A stretch of 64,000 nt of DNA, taken from assembly GCA_030248215.1 (NCBI GenBank), contig JASANG010002125.1:1-64000 (forward strand). Direction: 5' to 3'. The translations under genes and the position numbers were made by a program. Position 1 is the first letter of the stretch. Every line of letters starts with the position of its first letter. The DNA comes from Enoplolaimus lenunculus (taxonomy: Eukaryota; Nematoda; Enoplea; Enoplida; Thoracostomopsidae). The notes under the pieces were generated by a model that made no database searches, was not told where the DNA came from, and saw only the letters and a program-made list of their open reading frames with translations. Positions 12,813 through 24,552 of this stretch are shown piece by piece.

Positions 12813-13792
12813 ACCTAGCTATGTACAAAATAAGGATTAGACAATCCACAGAAATGCAAATCTCATTCTAAAGATCTCGCATTGCAATGCTATGAGATGA
12901 AACTAAAACAATATTTTAAGCTTGATTTGAAAGCTTCTTTTGAGCACACGCCGCAGCAATTTTAGACACACCGTTGTGGTTTTAGCGGTTAATTTGCATA
13001 TATTGCTGAATATTTCCATTTTAATTAAGACATATTGGCTTGTTACGCGCGTTCAAATGGTAGCTATATATAGAGTTTTAGCCGGAAAATGAGCTAACAA
13101 GTGTTCGTTTTCGGGCTAGTTTTAGAGCATTAATTGCTATATTTGTTGATCACTGTTACGAATAGGGTGGGTTTCAGTGGTCATACCCATAATTTGGTTA
13201 AAGGCAGTGTGAGGTCTAACCAGTACGGGCGTAGCCATGATTACATTTCAGGAGGGGTTTGTTACTTGTAAACGTTTTTTTGCGAGCGAGCAAAACGAGC
13301 GAGAAAAATGATTTGAGCTGTTCACACTGTTTTACTACCTGTTAAGGTGCTTTTTCCGACTCTAGAAATTTCGGGTGATATACCCCTATCCCCCCTTTTT
13401 ATAGTCCACTGCTAACTAATGGATTGAGTAAAAAAAACTGGCAAGATTAAGATTGGGTGTGAAACTCTGCCGCAATCTTAATCTTGACAACAGGGGCGTA
13501 TAAAATGGTGGGATAGCGGAGATCATATGCCCCACGTAAAGTTTCTGGATGCACTTTAAGCTAGTTTTTTAGATAATATGAATTTGTCATTCGTTCACTT
13601 CTCTTGTTCAGGATAACTTTCTCTCCGAATATATACGCTCACAAACCGAAATCATGGCTAAGCCCCCGTGCTTAACGGGATTTTTGATAAGTTTTAAGTC
13701 AAACTTTTACATTCTTCAGTGTTTCATTTGAATAAAGCATCCTTCTCGGCTGATAAACTTATCATCTTTCAGTCTGATTTATCATTTTAGTG

Positions 13793-13962
13793 CAGTGCCG
13801 GAGCAGGCCAGGGTGAGGTCCCCCAAAAGTCCAGGGTGGAGCCCATTGCGATGATCAAAATATTTTTCGAATTTTTTGTTTAAAATCGTGTTTAGGGTGG
13901 ATGCCCCTCTTTGAGCCCTTTCCCCCTAAATGGGGGTATGTGGGGCGGCTTTTCCGGCCTGG
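13793..13962 (+). mobile_element. Family F hAT-like MITE
   Basis: Starts CAGTGCCGGAGCAGGCC and ends near GGCTTTTCCGGCCTGG. It shares the 'AAAATATTTTTCGAATTTTTTG' type core and 'GGGGGT...GGGG' blocks with the copies at 4389 and 35297. Confidence 0.7.
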
Positions 13963-16951
13963 TAAATACTGTTCCAATTTTGTTAAACAAAGATTCCATT
14001 TGGAATATGAAACATTGTCACTAGACCAGAAACCAGGAACAGCGACTACTATAAAGTAATGTCTAAAGCCTGAACTGCGGACCGGAAATAAATGCAAACT
14101 TTTAAGTTGTCCTACTTTTGATATTTAGCCAAGGGGATCTGGTTCCGACCCTTTGAAACATGGAGGATACATCCGTATCCGGCATACCTTGAGGACTGTA
14201 CCCACGGGTGTTTTATTTGACCAATATTTTATATTTTCAAAAGTTGACCAAGAAGATAAACCCACCGGTATCCTGCGCTTTGAACCCGTTATGGATTATA
14301 GTGTCATTGTAAGCAACTGGTGAATAAATACTCTCATGGTTAAAGCATTATCTGCTTAAACTTTCAACTGATTCATTGAAAAGCCTATAATATTTCATTC
14401 AAATGCTGTCAACTGGTTAATACCATTGTTGCTCAAGCGTTTGGCCAGCGCAGAGCCCGAGCCAGCTCACCTTGCTAGGGGGGAGGGGAAAAATATTTTC
14501 AGGAGGGGTATCGAAGGGTTTTTGTTCACTCACAAGCAAGGCTGAAAACTTTCCAGTCGGAACAAATTTATTCCGGGGTGGTGGAAACTCCCCTGGCCCC
14601 TCTTGGCTACGGGCAAGTATATAATTTCCAGCATTGAGTTTGGCAAGCCAGTGCAGTGAGCGAGAAATTTTTGTTGACCTTTTCAGATGACGGGTTAAAG
14701 ACTGTGGAATACTTTCTATTTTCGCAGAAACGCCGCAATACGAGAGCCGGGCTGACCCCAACGTTTTCAAATCTAATGCTTTGTACCAGTACTAAAGCTA
14801 AAATTACGTTTGACTTCTCACTCCACTTGTTTAGCCCTATCCCCAAACACTAGGGTTAATTTAATTGAAGGCGAAAGTTTCCCCTGCATAATTCTAATAA
14901 TATTACACTATCACATTCTTAGGCTTGGGTTCAGACTTAGGGTTGCGTAATAGGCGCACGTTCATGCCGTTCGATCATAGTAAAATTTTGCTTGAAATGA
15001 AATAATTTTCAAACCAAATCTGGTGGTGTTGTTGTTATTGTTGTTGCACTGTCGCCTAGTGTATACTTCTGTCTAGAATATGTCTAGTCTATAGTTGTTC
15101 TAGTTCAACGCTTTCGTGCTAGCCGGCGAATGCTGATATATAAAAGTTGGTTTCTATGAATGAAACTGGACGACTGTTTAGAAAATGGTAAAGGTTCGCT
15201 TTAACGATGTATTTCAGCGATGTCGATGTGTATAGTAATTCACTTAAGGGTTTCGGGACATCGAATCAATAGAATGATTCAAGTTATAGACGAGTAAAAT
15301 TTTTTCTAAATCGTAGCTTCAATCTACGCTTAGATTGAGCAGGCTTAGGCATGAGCTATGTTAGCTTCGATATGTAGCAGATTAATATTTTTTTAGTTAC
15401 CTAAAACCTTTGGTATGTTTTTGGAGTTTTGTTATTTTACCCCAAAGTTGTTTGCTCTACCGCGGGTCTAAATTTATGAAATGTAACCGTTGCAGAATGC
15501 TAAAAAATAGCTTCAGCTGGGCACAAGCTATAAAAGTCTACCTGTATAACATTTGCTGCGCAACGCAATGCTTATTATTAATGCACACACAGACAAAGTT
15601 GATAACTTAATAAAAGTCTCTGACAACAAAGAGACGGACATAAAATGGAAATTTGATAAAAAAATTTACTTTAATTTAAATATTCTCAAATCAATTAAAT
15701 AAAACGATCTTAAGCGCTGTATCGTTTGAGAATCCGCCTACACTTTTTAAAAATACCACGTAAATGTAATAAAAAACTATTTTTTTCGGTTTGAAATCAG
15801 TGCAAAACTTGTTAAATATTTGCGATTTAAATACAGCAGCTAATATTAGTTGAAAAAATGTTCAACAGGATGTTGCCAAAATTTTACTTAACTTAGCAAA
15901 AGAGCAGAAATTGTTCCAGAAAGCTAAGACGAACCCCATGGCTTCGGTGCCTGTTATCTGAGTTTTTTTAGATTTTTTATTGAAGTACGAAACCTGATGT
16001 CAGTGGTAATATTGCGAGTGGGTTAAAATAGGTTATCCCTTTGGAGTGTAACCTTAGAATTGTGTAATTTTCAAAATTAAACAAGAAACTTCTTTTAAAG
16101 TCTCTATTTGTTGATTAAGCCGCATTGACACACGCAGACAGACTATTATACCCATGGACTGTTGTCTACTTGAGGTAAGAAAATTTAGTAGTGTCAAAAT
16201 TGATTAATTTGAAGGTAATTTGCAAAAAATTAATAAGAGAAAAAATGTGAAGTAAGCAAGAATTTAAAAACACAAACAACTGTACAGTACCCTAAATTTG
16301 ATTTGACCAATCCACGAGCTGGGTTAAATTTTCAAATTTTTTCCATTTTTTACCCCAAAATATTCTAACTCTTATCTAGTGAATGCGCCCATATTTCATT
16401 TTAATTGGTGTTAAATTCTGTGTTACTCTCCACTTAAAAAATAATTTTAAAAAACTACACAACATCGGCGGGTCCAAAAAAATTGTTCACGGGGTGGGGG
16501 GAATATATAGCACTGCCAAAGCAACAGATCAAGCCATACGCTTTTTTAGTGCTAAATCTTAATTCAAAATGAACATTTTAATCCCGGTTTGAGGTTAAGG
16601 TCAGCACAGACCTCGTTTTGATGCTCCGGTGGCATATTTATGACAGTAAAATTAACTGTTTTTTGGATTGAAAAATAGTTTACACAGGAGTAAGCGTCAC
16701 AGTTAGTTTGGGGTGAACGCTTTTAACTTTGACAGGAAAGTTAAAAGTGGATTTGTCACCTTTATTCTATTGTTTACATGATTATTTTTTTATTTATTTT
16801 AAAAAATAACCAAGCAATGGCTTTTTGACATTTTTCAGTGTTTCCGTGTTTTCATAAATTCGTACAAAACGAACCCGTAGTCAACTCGTAGACAGGAGGC
16901 TTGAGCTACGCTTGGAAATGTTCGTACAGTTTGGACTTGTAAAATCCATAT
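13963..16951. other. Gene-free stretch with decayed MITE pieces
   Basis: A decayed GTAGCC-type element spans about 14450-14620 (C-rich blocks, TTGGCTACGGGC end). A CTTAGG fragment lies near 14920-14945. The rest is AT-rich with no recognisable exon on either strand. Confidence 0.45.
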
Positions 16952-17191
16952 GGCCCATGTATAGAACAGGGCCGGATCGTTTTCTGGCGGGCTTGTAATA
17001 GAGTCCGTTTAAGCTTTTGACTTACTTTTTCCTTAGAGTTTAGGCTTAGGAATAGGCTTAGGAAGAGGCTTATCCTTATGCTCAGGCTTAGGAATAGGCC
17101 TATCCTTATGCTTACGCTTACGCTTAGGCTTAGGTTTAGGCTTAGTTAATATGCTTATACTACTGTTCCGGCCCTGTTCTATACATGGGCC
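16952..17191 (+). mobile_element. CCTAAG-core hAT-like MITE (family G), intact termini
   Basis: Both ends are well preserved: GGCCCATGTATAGAACAGGG at the left and its inverted partner, ending TCTATACATGGGCC, at the right. The body is CTTAGG hexamers. ATCCATAT precedes it and ATCCATGG follows, a possible 8-bp target duplication with two mismatches. Confidence 0.85.
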
Positions 17192-17220
17192 ATCCATGGC
17201 TCCATCTAGAAAATTTTCAG

Positions 17221-17349
17221 CCTCCCCTCATGCCTGTTGCGTTTGCTTTGAGCTTTATGGGACTAGCTGAAGGACTTTACGGGGTACATTTTGTTTTGAA
17301 TTGTATTCTTTTACCTGTAACTAAAATTGCGTTCACCAGACACAAAAGG
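17221..17349 (+). other. Orphan exon-like open stretch (hydrophobic, 43 codons)
   Basis: Bounded by a good acceptor (AAAATTTTCAG, 17210-17220) and a good donor (GG|GTAAGA). The 129-bp frame is open and hydrophobic, with a segment including GLYGVHFVLNCILLPVTKI that could span a membrane. I do not recognise the family. No flanking exon with matching phase was found, so it may be a relic, part of an unresolved gene, or chance. Confidence 0.22.
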
Positions 17350-17834
17350 GTAAGAAGTCTTATTCAGGGAGCTTAAGTAAGCTTTATTGCCCCGTTTGCG
17401 ACGATTAGCTTCACTTGCAAGCGCGGCAAAAACCTAAGAACTGACTAATCAATCAATATTAATCTTATAGACATCTTAGTTGTTTTCATAATTTTATTCA
17501 TTTTTTTGTTGCTTGATTCTATTTTGAGTTAAATTTGATATCTTTTCAAAAAAATAACCTTTTTCGTATTTTTAAATTCATTTCGTATAAGCTTGCGCGA
17601 CAGAGTATTGCGTTTGAGTGAGCAGCCAGCATCATCGCGACCAATTGTTGAAGCACAGGGTAGCAGAAAATATCTAGAAGAAGAAAGAAGAAAGAAAATA
17701 TCTTTTTCTAACACACAATTATTCATTGAAAGTTTGATCATTAAAATTTACGGCCAGGGGGGCCTAAGATATTCGTAGGGCCGCAATTTGCCACTTTTCA
17801 CCCCTTCTGGTGTGAATAATATTGCTGTGTTTAG

Positions 17835-18036
17835 GGGGACAGAAACATTTTAATGATAAATGTGCTTTAACCGAGGGTGCGGCTGTTTGTATCGGCGTTG
17901 TCTTGGCGCATTGTCGAACACTGAAAAGGAGGTGCGCTGTGTACGAAGAGGTTTACAAGAGTGATTATCTAAATATGGAAACAACCAATGATGCTTTTAT
18001 ATACCCAGAACCATCCGAGTTGCGTTTTACCGACTG
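17835..18036 (+). other. Orphan exon-like stretch with tyrosine motifs (YEEV, YLNM)
   Basis: Acceptor TGCTGTGTTTAG precedes it and donor TG|GTGAGA follows. The 202-bp frame is open. It reads a short hydrophobic segment (GAAVCIGVVLAHC), a basic stop (RTLKRRC), then VYEEVYKSDYLNMETTND and FIYPEPSELRFTDW. YLNM fits the YxxM/YxN motif that PI3K and Grb2 SH2 domains bind. The spacing to a 'YPEP..L...W' segment recalls the juxtamembrane region of PDGFR/VEGFR-class receptor kinases. No kinase or Ig exon was found nearby, so identity is speculative. Entry phase 1, exit phase 2. Confidence 0.25.
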
Positions 18037-18688
18037 GTGAGATGTGATATTTCAAATATTGTTGACGACGGTGTGTTTTTGTGACCTCACCAAAGTTAAT
18101 TTGGATATTTTTGGCAATTTTTTTGGGAACCTACGGATATATACGCATAGATATGCATGGAGATACGCAAATATTAGCTTTTGTACGCTTTTATTCCGAA
18201 ATTAACGCTTTAGGTTGAGACTTACGCTTAGGCATTTCAAATCTATATATTAAAGCTGGAACGCCTCACATACGTATTTTGGGCAGCGTTTCAACAGATT
18301 TTGTTTACGTTACGTATACAAATTAAGAGAATGCATTGAGAATACATATCGCTTCGGAGGTGTTCATGTATCTGAAAAACATTACATCTTTTCAAAAACA
18401 GTTTTTAACTTCGTTCACTTAAATACGAGGGGCCCAGGCAACAAAGTATTCTCGGGCCTGCAAAGCCTTAGTCCAGTTGCACATGTGTGCAAGTACGTGT
18501 AATAGCGGTGTTAATCGAGAGCATCAATGACGTCACCGTGATTGATTTGTATAGAATTCGCGACCTCGCCTCAGCCAGGTTAAGAAGTTGCGCTCTCAAT
18601 GTTATTTGTTCCAGTACTTTTTAATGGGGATATTCCGGTCGAGAATGCTAAACTTTTAGATGTTGTGGAAACTTTATAAGGAGTCTTA

Positions 18689-18794
18689 GGGTTGTGCTAT
18701 ACTTACCACACGTCACCAAATAGATTTTGCCTATATTTTTGTTAGCAACGTATAAACACGGCGACGTCCAGTACAGTGAAGTATAGCGCAACCC
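18689..18794. mobile_element. Harbinger-like MITE (family H), TTA target duplication
   Basis: GGGTTGTGCTATACTTA at the left and AAGTATAGCGCAACCC at the right are inverted, 106 bp apart. TTA lies immediately outside both ends, the target size used by PIF/Harbinger elements. Confidence 0.75.
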
Positions 18795-19623
18795 TTACAG
18801 TTTTCTACTCCACATCACTATTATTGCTGGTCATGGACGTATTTATACAGAATTTCATTGCAAGAGCGTCGTGAATCGTCAAACGGAATTTTTTGCTAGC
18901 GAGCAGGGATTTGGTTGTTTACAAACATTGCGAAAGGGTGTAATTTTTGAGTAACTCCTTTGAATTTCAATGATCGCAGATCTCTCATCGATTTTGTCTC
19001 GTATACGGTTTTGTTGTTGCTTTGGTTAATAACAATTTGCTAACGAAGCCTAAATCTCTAAACAAAGAAACCGAAAAACAAAGACGACCTGCGGTGCTAT
19101 AGATATCTGGCCAGAAATCTGATTAATGCCGGTATATATCTTCATTGAATAAATCTCACGCTTTATACTGCCGGGTTTGTAATATAGATACCGCAAAAAT
19201 GAAACGTGTATATTGAAACAAAACAACACCGTGGTTTTGGTTCACGTTTAGTTGATGTGAGTCCGTAGCTCGAGGGGGATAGGTAATGACTTACCTTCTA
19301 ACTAATTTTTGCCCCCTCATACAAAATTCATGATATGCCCCACCTAAAAATTACCCCTGAAACAAGGTGACCTAGCAATGCCTTGGTTTAATATTGCTTC
19401 GAACAAGCCAGTTTTTCTTAAATTTAAAATTGCAAAATAGCACAACTTTGATTTGTGTTTGAGGAATATATCTAAAAACCGATGTTTTTATGATGCAGTT
19501 GGAGTAAATTTCTAATTAATATTTGCATATTTTATTTCGGTATTGACAGTTGAGAGGCCACAATAACGCTGTATAGGTTTGAAAGTGAGAATTTCTATTT
19601 TTAAAAAAATTCTAATCCTATTA

Positions 19624-19745
19624 GGGTTGCGCTATACTTTACTGTGTCGGACGTCGCCGGCCGCCGATGTCGGCGTGTTTCAATTTTTACAAAAGAAGCT
19701 CACAGTGTCGTGCGGCGACGGCGTGCGGCGAGTGTAACGCAACCC
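19624..19745. mobile_element. Harbinger-like MITE (family H), TTA target duplication
   Basis: GGGTTGCGCTATACTTTACT starts it and TGTAACGCAACCC ends it. TTA flanks both sides (19621-19623, 19746-19748). The interior is unusually CG-rich (GTCGCCGGCCGCCGATGTCG) and folds on itself. Confidence 0.78.
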
Positions 19746-21797
19746 TTAGATGAACTTGTTTCATATTTTCGGATTTTTAACACAAATTTCTGATGCCAAC
19801 GGAAGTTTCATTGCCCAAACATTTTATATCTATCGATACAACATTTCATGCAAACGCCGAGAGGGGTCTTGTCGATTCCACCGCAAATGAAAACTATATT
19901 AGAATTCATTTTTGGTAGCGAGGAATAAAAGCCTGAATCATTGCCAATCAAAATTTTAAAGTCGCCATTATTTTATCTTTTCCCATCCCATATAAATACC
20001 CCCCTCCCGCATAAAAATTCTTCTGAAATTTGGGTTTCAGGAAGGCTGCCGTCCTTGAACCCCCACAAGTTCTGGGGATCCACAGCATGGCCAATGTTAC
20101 TTTAAGAGGCGTAACAATGGATTAATCTTATTCCTAAGCCTAAATATGGGCCTACAGCATTACGGGGAGAGGGGCACAAAAACAATTAATTACTAAAACG
20201 CTTAAAATTTCCCGTCACCCCTTCAACAGAAAGTACAAAAAGTGCCGCTACTACACCACACAGTCAGAAGTTCTATTGTAGAACGTTCTGTATGTCACAT
20301 TGACAAAGGAAACGAATTGAAAACATTGCCCAATATTTCAAATGTGGGAAAATTGAAAAAAGTGTCGTTTTATTCACTTTCCGGTTGCATCCCTTCTCAA
20401 CCTTTACTCTCAAACGGCCACCAGCTCGTTCAACCGAGACAGCTCCGTTGTGCCAACAGTAATTAATCAGCTTTCAGCATCGGTTTACAGAAAGCATAAG
20501 TAACAGATTTTGCGAGCGAGCACCAGCGAGTGAACATTGATTCAGTTGTAGAATCCAACAGGTTTATTCAACATCCTGTAACATTGCTTTTTCACTCATT
20601 TCTTTGTAAATTCTGGAAGCACGTGTATTCCCGTATTTTTCTTCGCCAAAATTTACCCGTTAAATTTGACCGTTGGTCGAATGAAAATACTGCGATGTCT
20701 TGGTGCACCCACCTGCAACCACTACAACAATGCTTGTTTTGAACGAACAGTAAACATACCATCGGTGCCAGTGATCTGTTGACTCGTGTGATAAACGAAG
20801 ATTAACACCACTTAATACTTTGTAATCGAGTCTTAGTTGTCGGAAAGTACTTTAAAACGTTTTTGAATTTTGATTTCAATTTAACTAATAGTCATTGAAA
20901 TAGAGTTCAATATTAACGCTGTTGGAGGTTGAGTGACCGGAGCCAGTAAGACAACTGGATATATGCAGCGTAAACGATTCTGGGTGGCACTGTCACGGAT
21001 TTGAGATAAAGCTTGATTGGGAGGATGTTTTGATTTTCTAAAAAGAGGACAGCTAGGGATCTTGGAAATTTATAGCGAAAAATGTCAAAAATCCAGCCAC
21101 AGCCCGGTAACAAAACGGGAGGCAAGAAGGGCTGAGAATGCTGTAAAAAATTTTTGGTGTTCCAATAAGTCTCGTTTTTAGGTATAGCAACAAAAGGCTT
21201 CGCCGAACGTTGTTTTTTTGGCCCATAGTATCTTAGGCTCGCTGGCCTTAGACGCTTTGCGGCCTGTCCAGTTGATCAAAGCAATTCCGAGTCCTGCATA
21301 GACCATTTTAAATCTCATAATACGACCAAAATACATATAAACAAACGAACCCACCCAACTCAATCTAAGCGACAAACTTTTCCAGTTGTATTTTCTCGTC
21401 ATATTAGAATGGATTTTGCAATTTTAGAACATTTTACGAATAAAATGTACTGAAAATTCAGTTCTCGCTTGGTCACATTGTGCTGTTTTTCTGCGTTCAA
21501 AACTAAGTTTCTGAAGAATTTATTAAAGTTTTGGCTGTCACGCAAGCGAACGATTATCAGTTAGCATCATTTGCAGCAATTTTGGATATGAAACTGTCTT
21601 TGTGGTGGATAGACTGCGGAACGGTATTTACACGAGTCTGAGAATAGAGACTCGAGACGCAGCTCTGCCGTTCCCGATATTCGTGAGCGCTCCGCAATTC
21701 AATTGGCTGGAAAACATACAGCGTTGTTGAACTTAAATTTTTTGTAGACGTATTTGGTTACTTTGAAACGTATCCGGATTCTGACGCAATTTTTAAG
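19746..21797. other. Gene-free stretch
   Basis: No exon or complete element recognised. Open frames at 20242-20466 and 20530-20742 show no domain and no splice partners. Confidence 0.45.
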
Positions 21798-21957
21798 TGT
21801 CTTAGGATGGCGCCTTTACTTACCGTGAGGCACCGTCCGGCGTCGTCCCTCGTCGTCCATTATACGGTATCGTATGTGAGTAATTCACGTACAATATCGA
21901 CAAAACCGGACGGTGACGGACTGCGCCGGACGTCATCACAAGTATAGCGTCAGCCGT
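21798..21957. mobile_element. Degenerate Harbinger-like MITE (family H)
   Basis: The left end TTAGGATGGCGCCTTTACTTA and right end AGTATAGCGTCAGCC are diverged family H termini. The interior has the same CGTC/GACG-rich inverted blocks. Confidence 0.55.
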
Positions 21958-22502
21958 ATACTCGCGCCAGTTTAGTACTGGAAATCGTTGACAAAGTTAC
22001 CGGACATTTTGGCCAAAACTTGACTTCTGATAACGGTTTCTGTAAATAAGTTTCACGCGTTTAGATTTTACCCATATTCGAACCCGAAAAACTGTTGTCA
22101 TGAAATGTGCGTTGGCGAACAGTTTAATGTCGTCAAAACTTATTTTTCATAAAATTTTCCAATTCTACGTTACGCAAAGGTTTTCGACTTCAAAAACGCG
22201 ACGGCCGGTTTCTCCGGCACCGCAACCAGCAGCGGCACTGTGTCCAATGCCAATTTCCAGTTAAGTCCTTAATTTTGTTACTGGTCCTCAGTTTTTTGAC
22301 GATTGTTGAAACGTTTACGCCGCGTCATGCATATTTGTTATACTAAAATAGATCGGATAAACAGTTTTTTTAAAAAATTACACCATAAAAAACGTAGCAT
22401 AAATTCAGCATCGAAAGTTTTCGTGAAAGTAGTAAAAAAGCATTTTATGAAATTTGTTTTGCATATTTAGGAATTTGTAGCATAAAGTGTGTTAGCGCTG
22501 GA

Positions 22503-22699
22503 CAGTGCCGGAGCAGGCACGGGTGAGGGCTCCACCCTAATTCCAAAATGTGGGGGACCCCAAACTCGCGAGCGAAGCGAGCAAGAAGCCAGACGCATTT
22601 TAAAACTTAAGTGGGTTTTGTTTCAACCGGTAAGGGTGGGGGTCCATTTGGGGGCCCCCACCCAAATGGAAGATATGGGGGGTGGTTGCTCCGGCCGTG
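22503..22699 (+). mobile_element. Family F hAT-like MITE flanked by a 24-bp direct repeat
   Basis: CAGTGCCGGAGCAGGCACGG starts it and GGTTGCTCCGGCCGTG ends it. AGCATAAAGTGTGTTAGCGC continues to the left edge, and a copy of the same 24 bases with three changes begins right after the right edge. Confidence 0.7.
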
Positions 22700-23215
22700 A
22701 GCATAAAGTGCGTTAGTGCTGAAGACTTGGCGACTATTGGACAGACGTATGCTGGTATCCACAGTGGCGGATCCGGAAACTTTTTGACGAAGGGTCGCAG
22801 CGGCGATATGTATTAATAGTGAACAAAGCTTGAGAGCGAAGTTTAGCGCTGATGAATTTATTATACTTTGCAACTTTTCATGCAATAACAATGTAAGGAT
22901 TTTTAAATAAATAGTTTGTGAAAATTTTCCGTCACCTGTCGGTGTTATGTAACCCGGATACGACGCTGGTAAAAAAATTTCAAAAACAAACTATTAAGTA
23001 ATCCAGGTTTCAACGTCAGGAATTCGTATTTTTTGGATTGGCGAGCGCATAGTCAGCAGGGGGCAGTGGGACTGAGCGCTGCTAGAAATATTTTCCTCCC
23101 CCGACGAAATGTTTCAATGACGATCGTAAGTCTTAGTAAATCCTTGTATGCCCTTTCTCAAAAGGTTTATTCTCCATTACGCAACAAGGTGAGCTGACGC
23201 CGGGCATACACAAAG

Positions 23216-23351
23216 GGCTGCGCTATACCTTACTGTGCCGCGTGCCGCTGGCAAAATTTATTTAGTGGAATTTTTAATAAAACATTCTACCAGTGCCACG
23301 TAACGGCGTCAGGCGGCGTCGTGTGATGCGCGCCGAGTATAGCGCAACGCT
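23216..23351. mobile_element. Harbinger-like MITE (family H)
   Basis: GGGCTGCGCTATACCTTACT at the left and GAGTATAGCGCAACGC at the right are inverted, with a CGGCGTC-rich interior. The flanking TTA is not preserved. Confidence 0.65.
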
Positions 23352-23899
23352 AAAATAAACACAAACCATGTTTTTAGTTGAAAAAAGCTGTTTTCCTCAT
23401 ACAAACATTAATTTCAAGTTTTTCAACTTCAATTCACGTCGTTTCGCTAAATTGAACTCAAACGTTGGTTGAAGTAAGCATTTGGCTAAATTTCGATTTG
23501 AAATTCCGTTGAGAATTAAACGCGACTGCCTAATGTGTAAACAAATTGGAACCACAAAGTAAAGCGAACAAGAGTAAACAATACGCTGTACCGGTATGCT
23601 TCAAATATAGAAATAGAACGACAGTTTCTTTCTGTTTTATACTTTTCGAGATGTAAGAGGTAGAATTAAAGAAAATGGAAGATTATTAATATATAAGCTG
23701 AAAAAATAAACTAAACAATTTTTCCAGGGCATAGTATGGTTGTAATTTAAGTACGGGTGTGGCATATCAAGAAATTCTGATTGGGCGTGGAGTTGCAGAG
23801 GAGGATCCACAATTTCTGACGGGGGAGGATTCTGCCAGGTGCCGTGCCTTGGATTTCCATTTACAAGTAAGCTTGGAACTCTTTAGCAGTGACAGATAT

Positions 23900-24121
23900 A
23901 AATTTTTTATTGTTGCAATTATATATTACCGTTTATTACCGCTTGGTGATAGAAGTCTTGTTGGCTTTCGAATCAGTGAATGGTGAGGTTTGCAATTGGG
24001 CACATTTTTAACGGTCAATTTGTTATGTTTCGGCACCAATTTTGAAATCCGTAATTGTAGAAATTTGTTAGTTTGAAAACTCTATCATTAGCTGGCACAA
24101 ATTTGAGCATACAGGTCCAGG
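23900..24121. mobile_element. Degenerate ATTCTCAAATG-type MITE (family A)
   Basis: 'TTGGTGATAG.AGTCTTG..GGCTTTCGAATCAGTGAATGGTGAG' and 'AACTCTATCATTAGCTG' match the body of the complete copy at 25063-25285. The termini are worn. Confidence 0.5.
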
Positions 24122-24150
24122 GTTTTGGTTTAAGGGATTACTACACTGAG

Positions 24151-24322
24151 CAGTGACGGATCCAGGATCTCAAAATGGAGTTGGGCAAAATTTCACAGGT
24201 AATAAACTTACTTTTGACTTACACACAAACCACGAACTATTGTCACAAAATTGCTATATAATTTTTGTCGAGATGCTGTTGGGGGGGCACGGCCGAGGTG
24301 GCCCCCCAAGGATCCGCCATTG
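24151..24322. mobile_element. hAT MITE (family E) with perfect 8-bp target duplication
   Basis: Inverted termini CAGTGACGGATCC and GGATCCGCCATTG span 172 bp. ACACTGAG lies directly outside both ends (24143-24150 and 24323-24330), the 8-bp duplication typical of hAT insertions. The interior has no coding capacity. A solo end of a relative lies at about 22764. Confidence 0.88.
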
Positions 24323-24552
24323 ACACTGAGTTATAGTTTGAGTTGTGAATTCATCTCAGATAACAGTTACTAGACGGGTTACAACAGTATCCTCTTTACT
24401 AATCACTTAAATGACTTAAAAATGGATGAAAGTGTACATCAATTTCAAATAATTTTGACAACACTTTTGTGTCTAATAATGTTTGGTTTCTTGTGGCAAA
24501 AGATTGGTTCCGGCGACAATATCACTAGATCCTCAGTTTGAGCATTTAGTTG

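Noticed and set aside
16952-17191. Interstitial telomere (CCTAAG resembles CCCTAA)
   Set aside because: The hexamer is CCTAAG/CTTAGG, not TTAGGG, and it always sits inside an element with defined inverted ends and, in one case, an exact 8-bp target duplication.
23752-23867. Possible exon (YQEILIGRGVAEEDPQ...) whose phase would fit after the orphan exon at 17835
   Set aside because: Poor polypyrimidine tract, 5.7-kb gap, no recognised domain, and it abuts a family A MITE.
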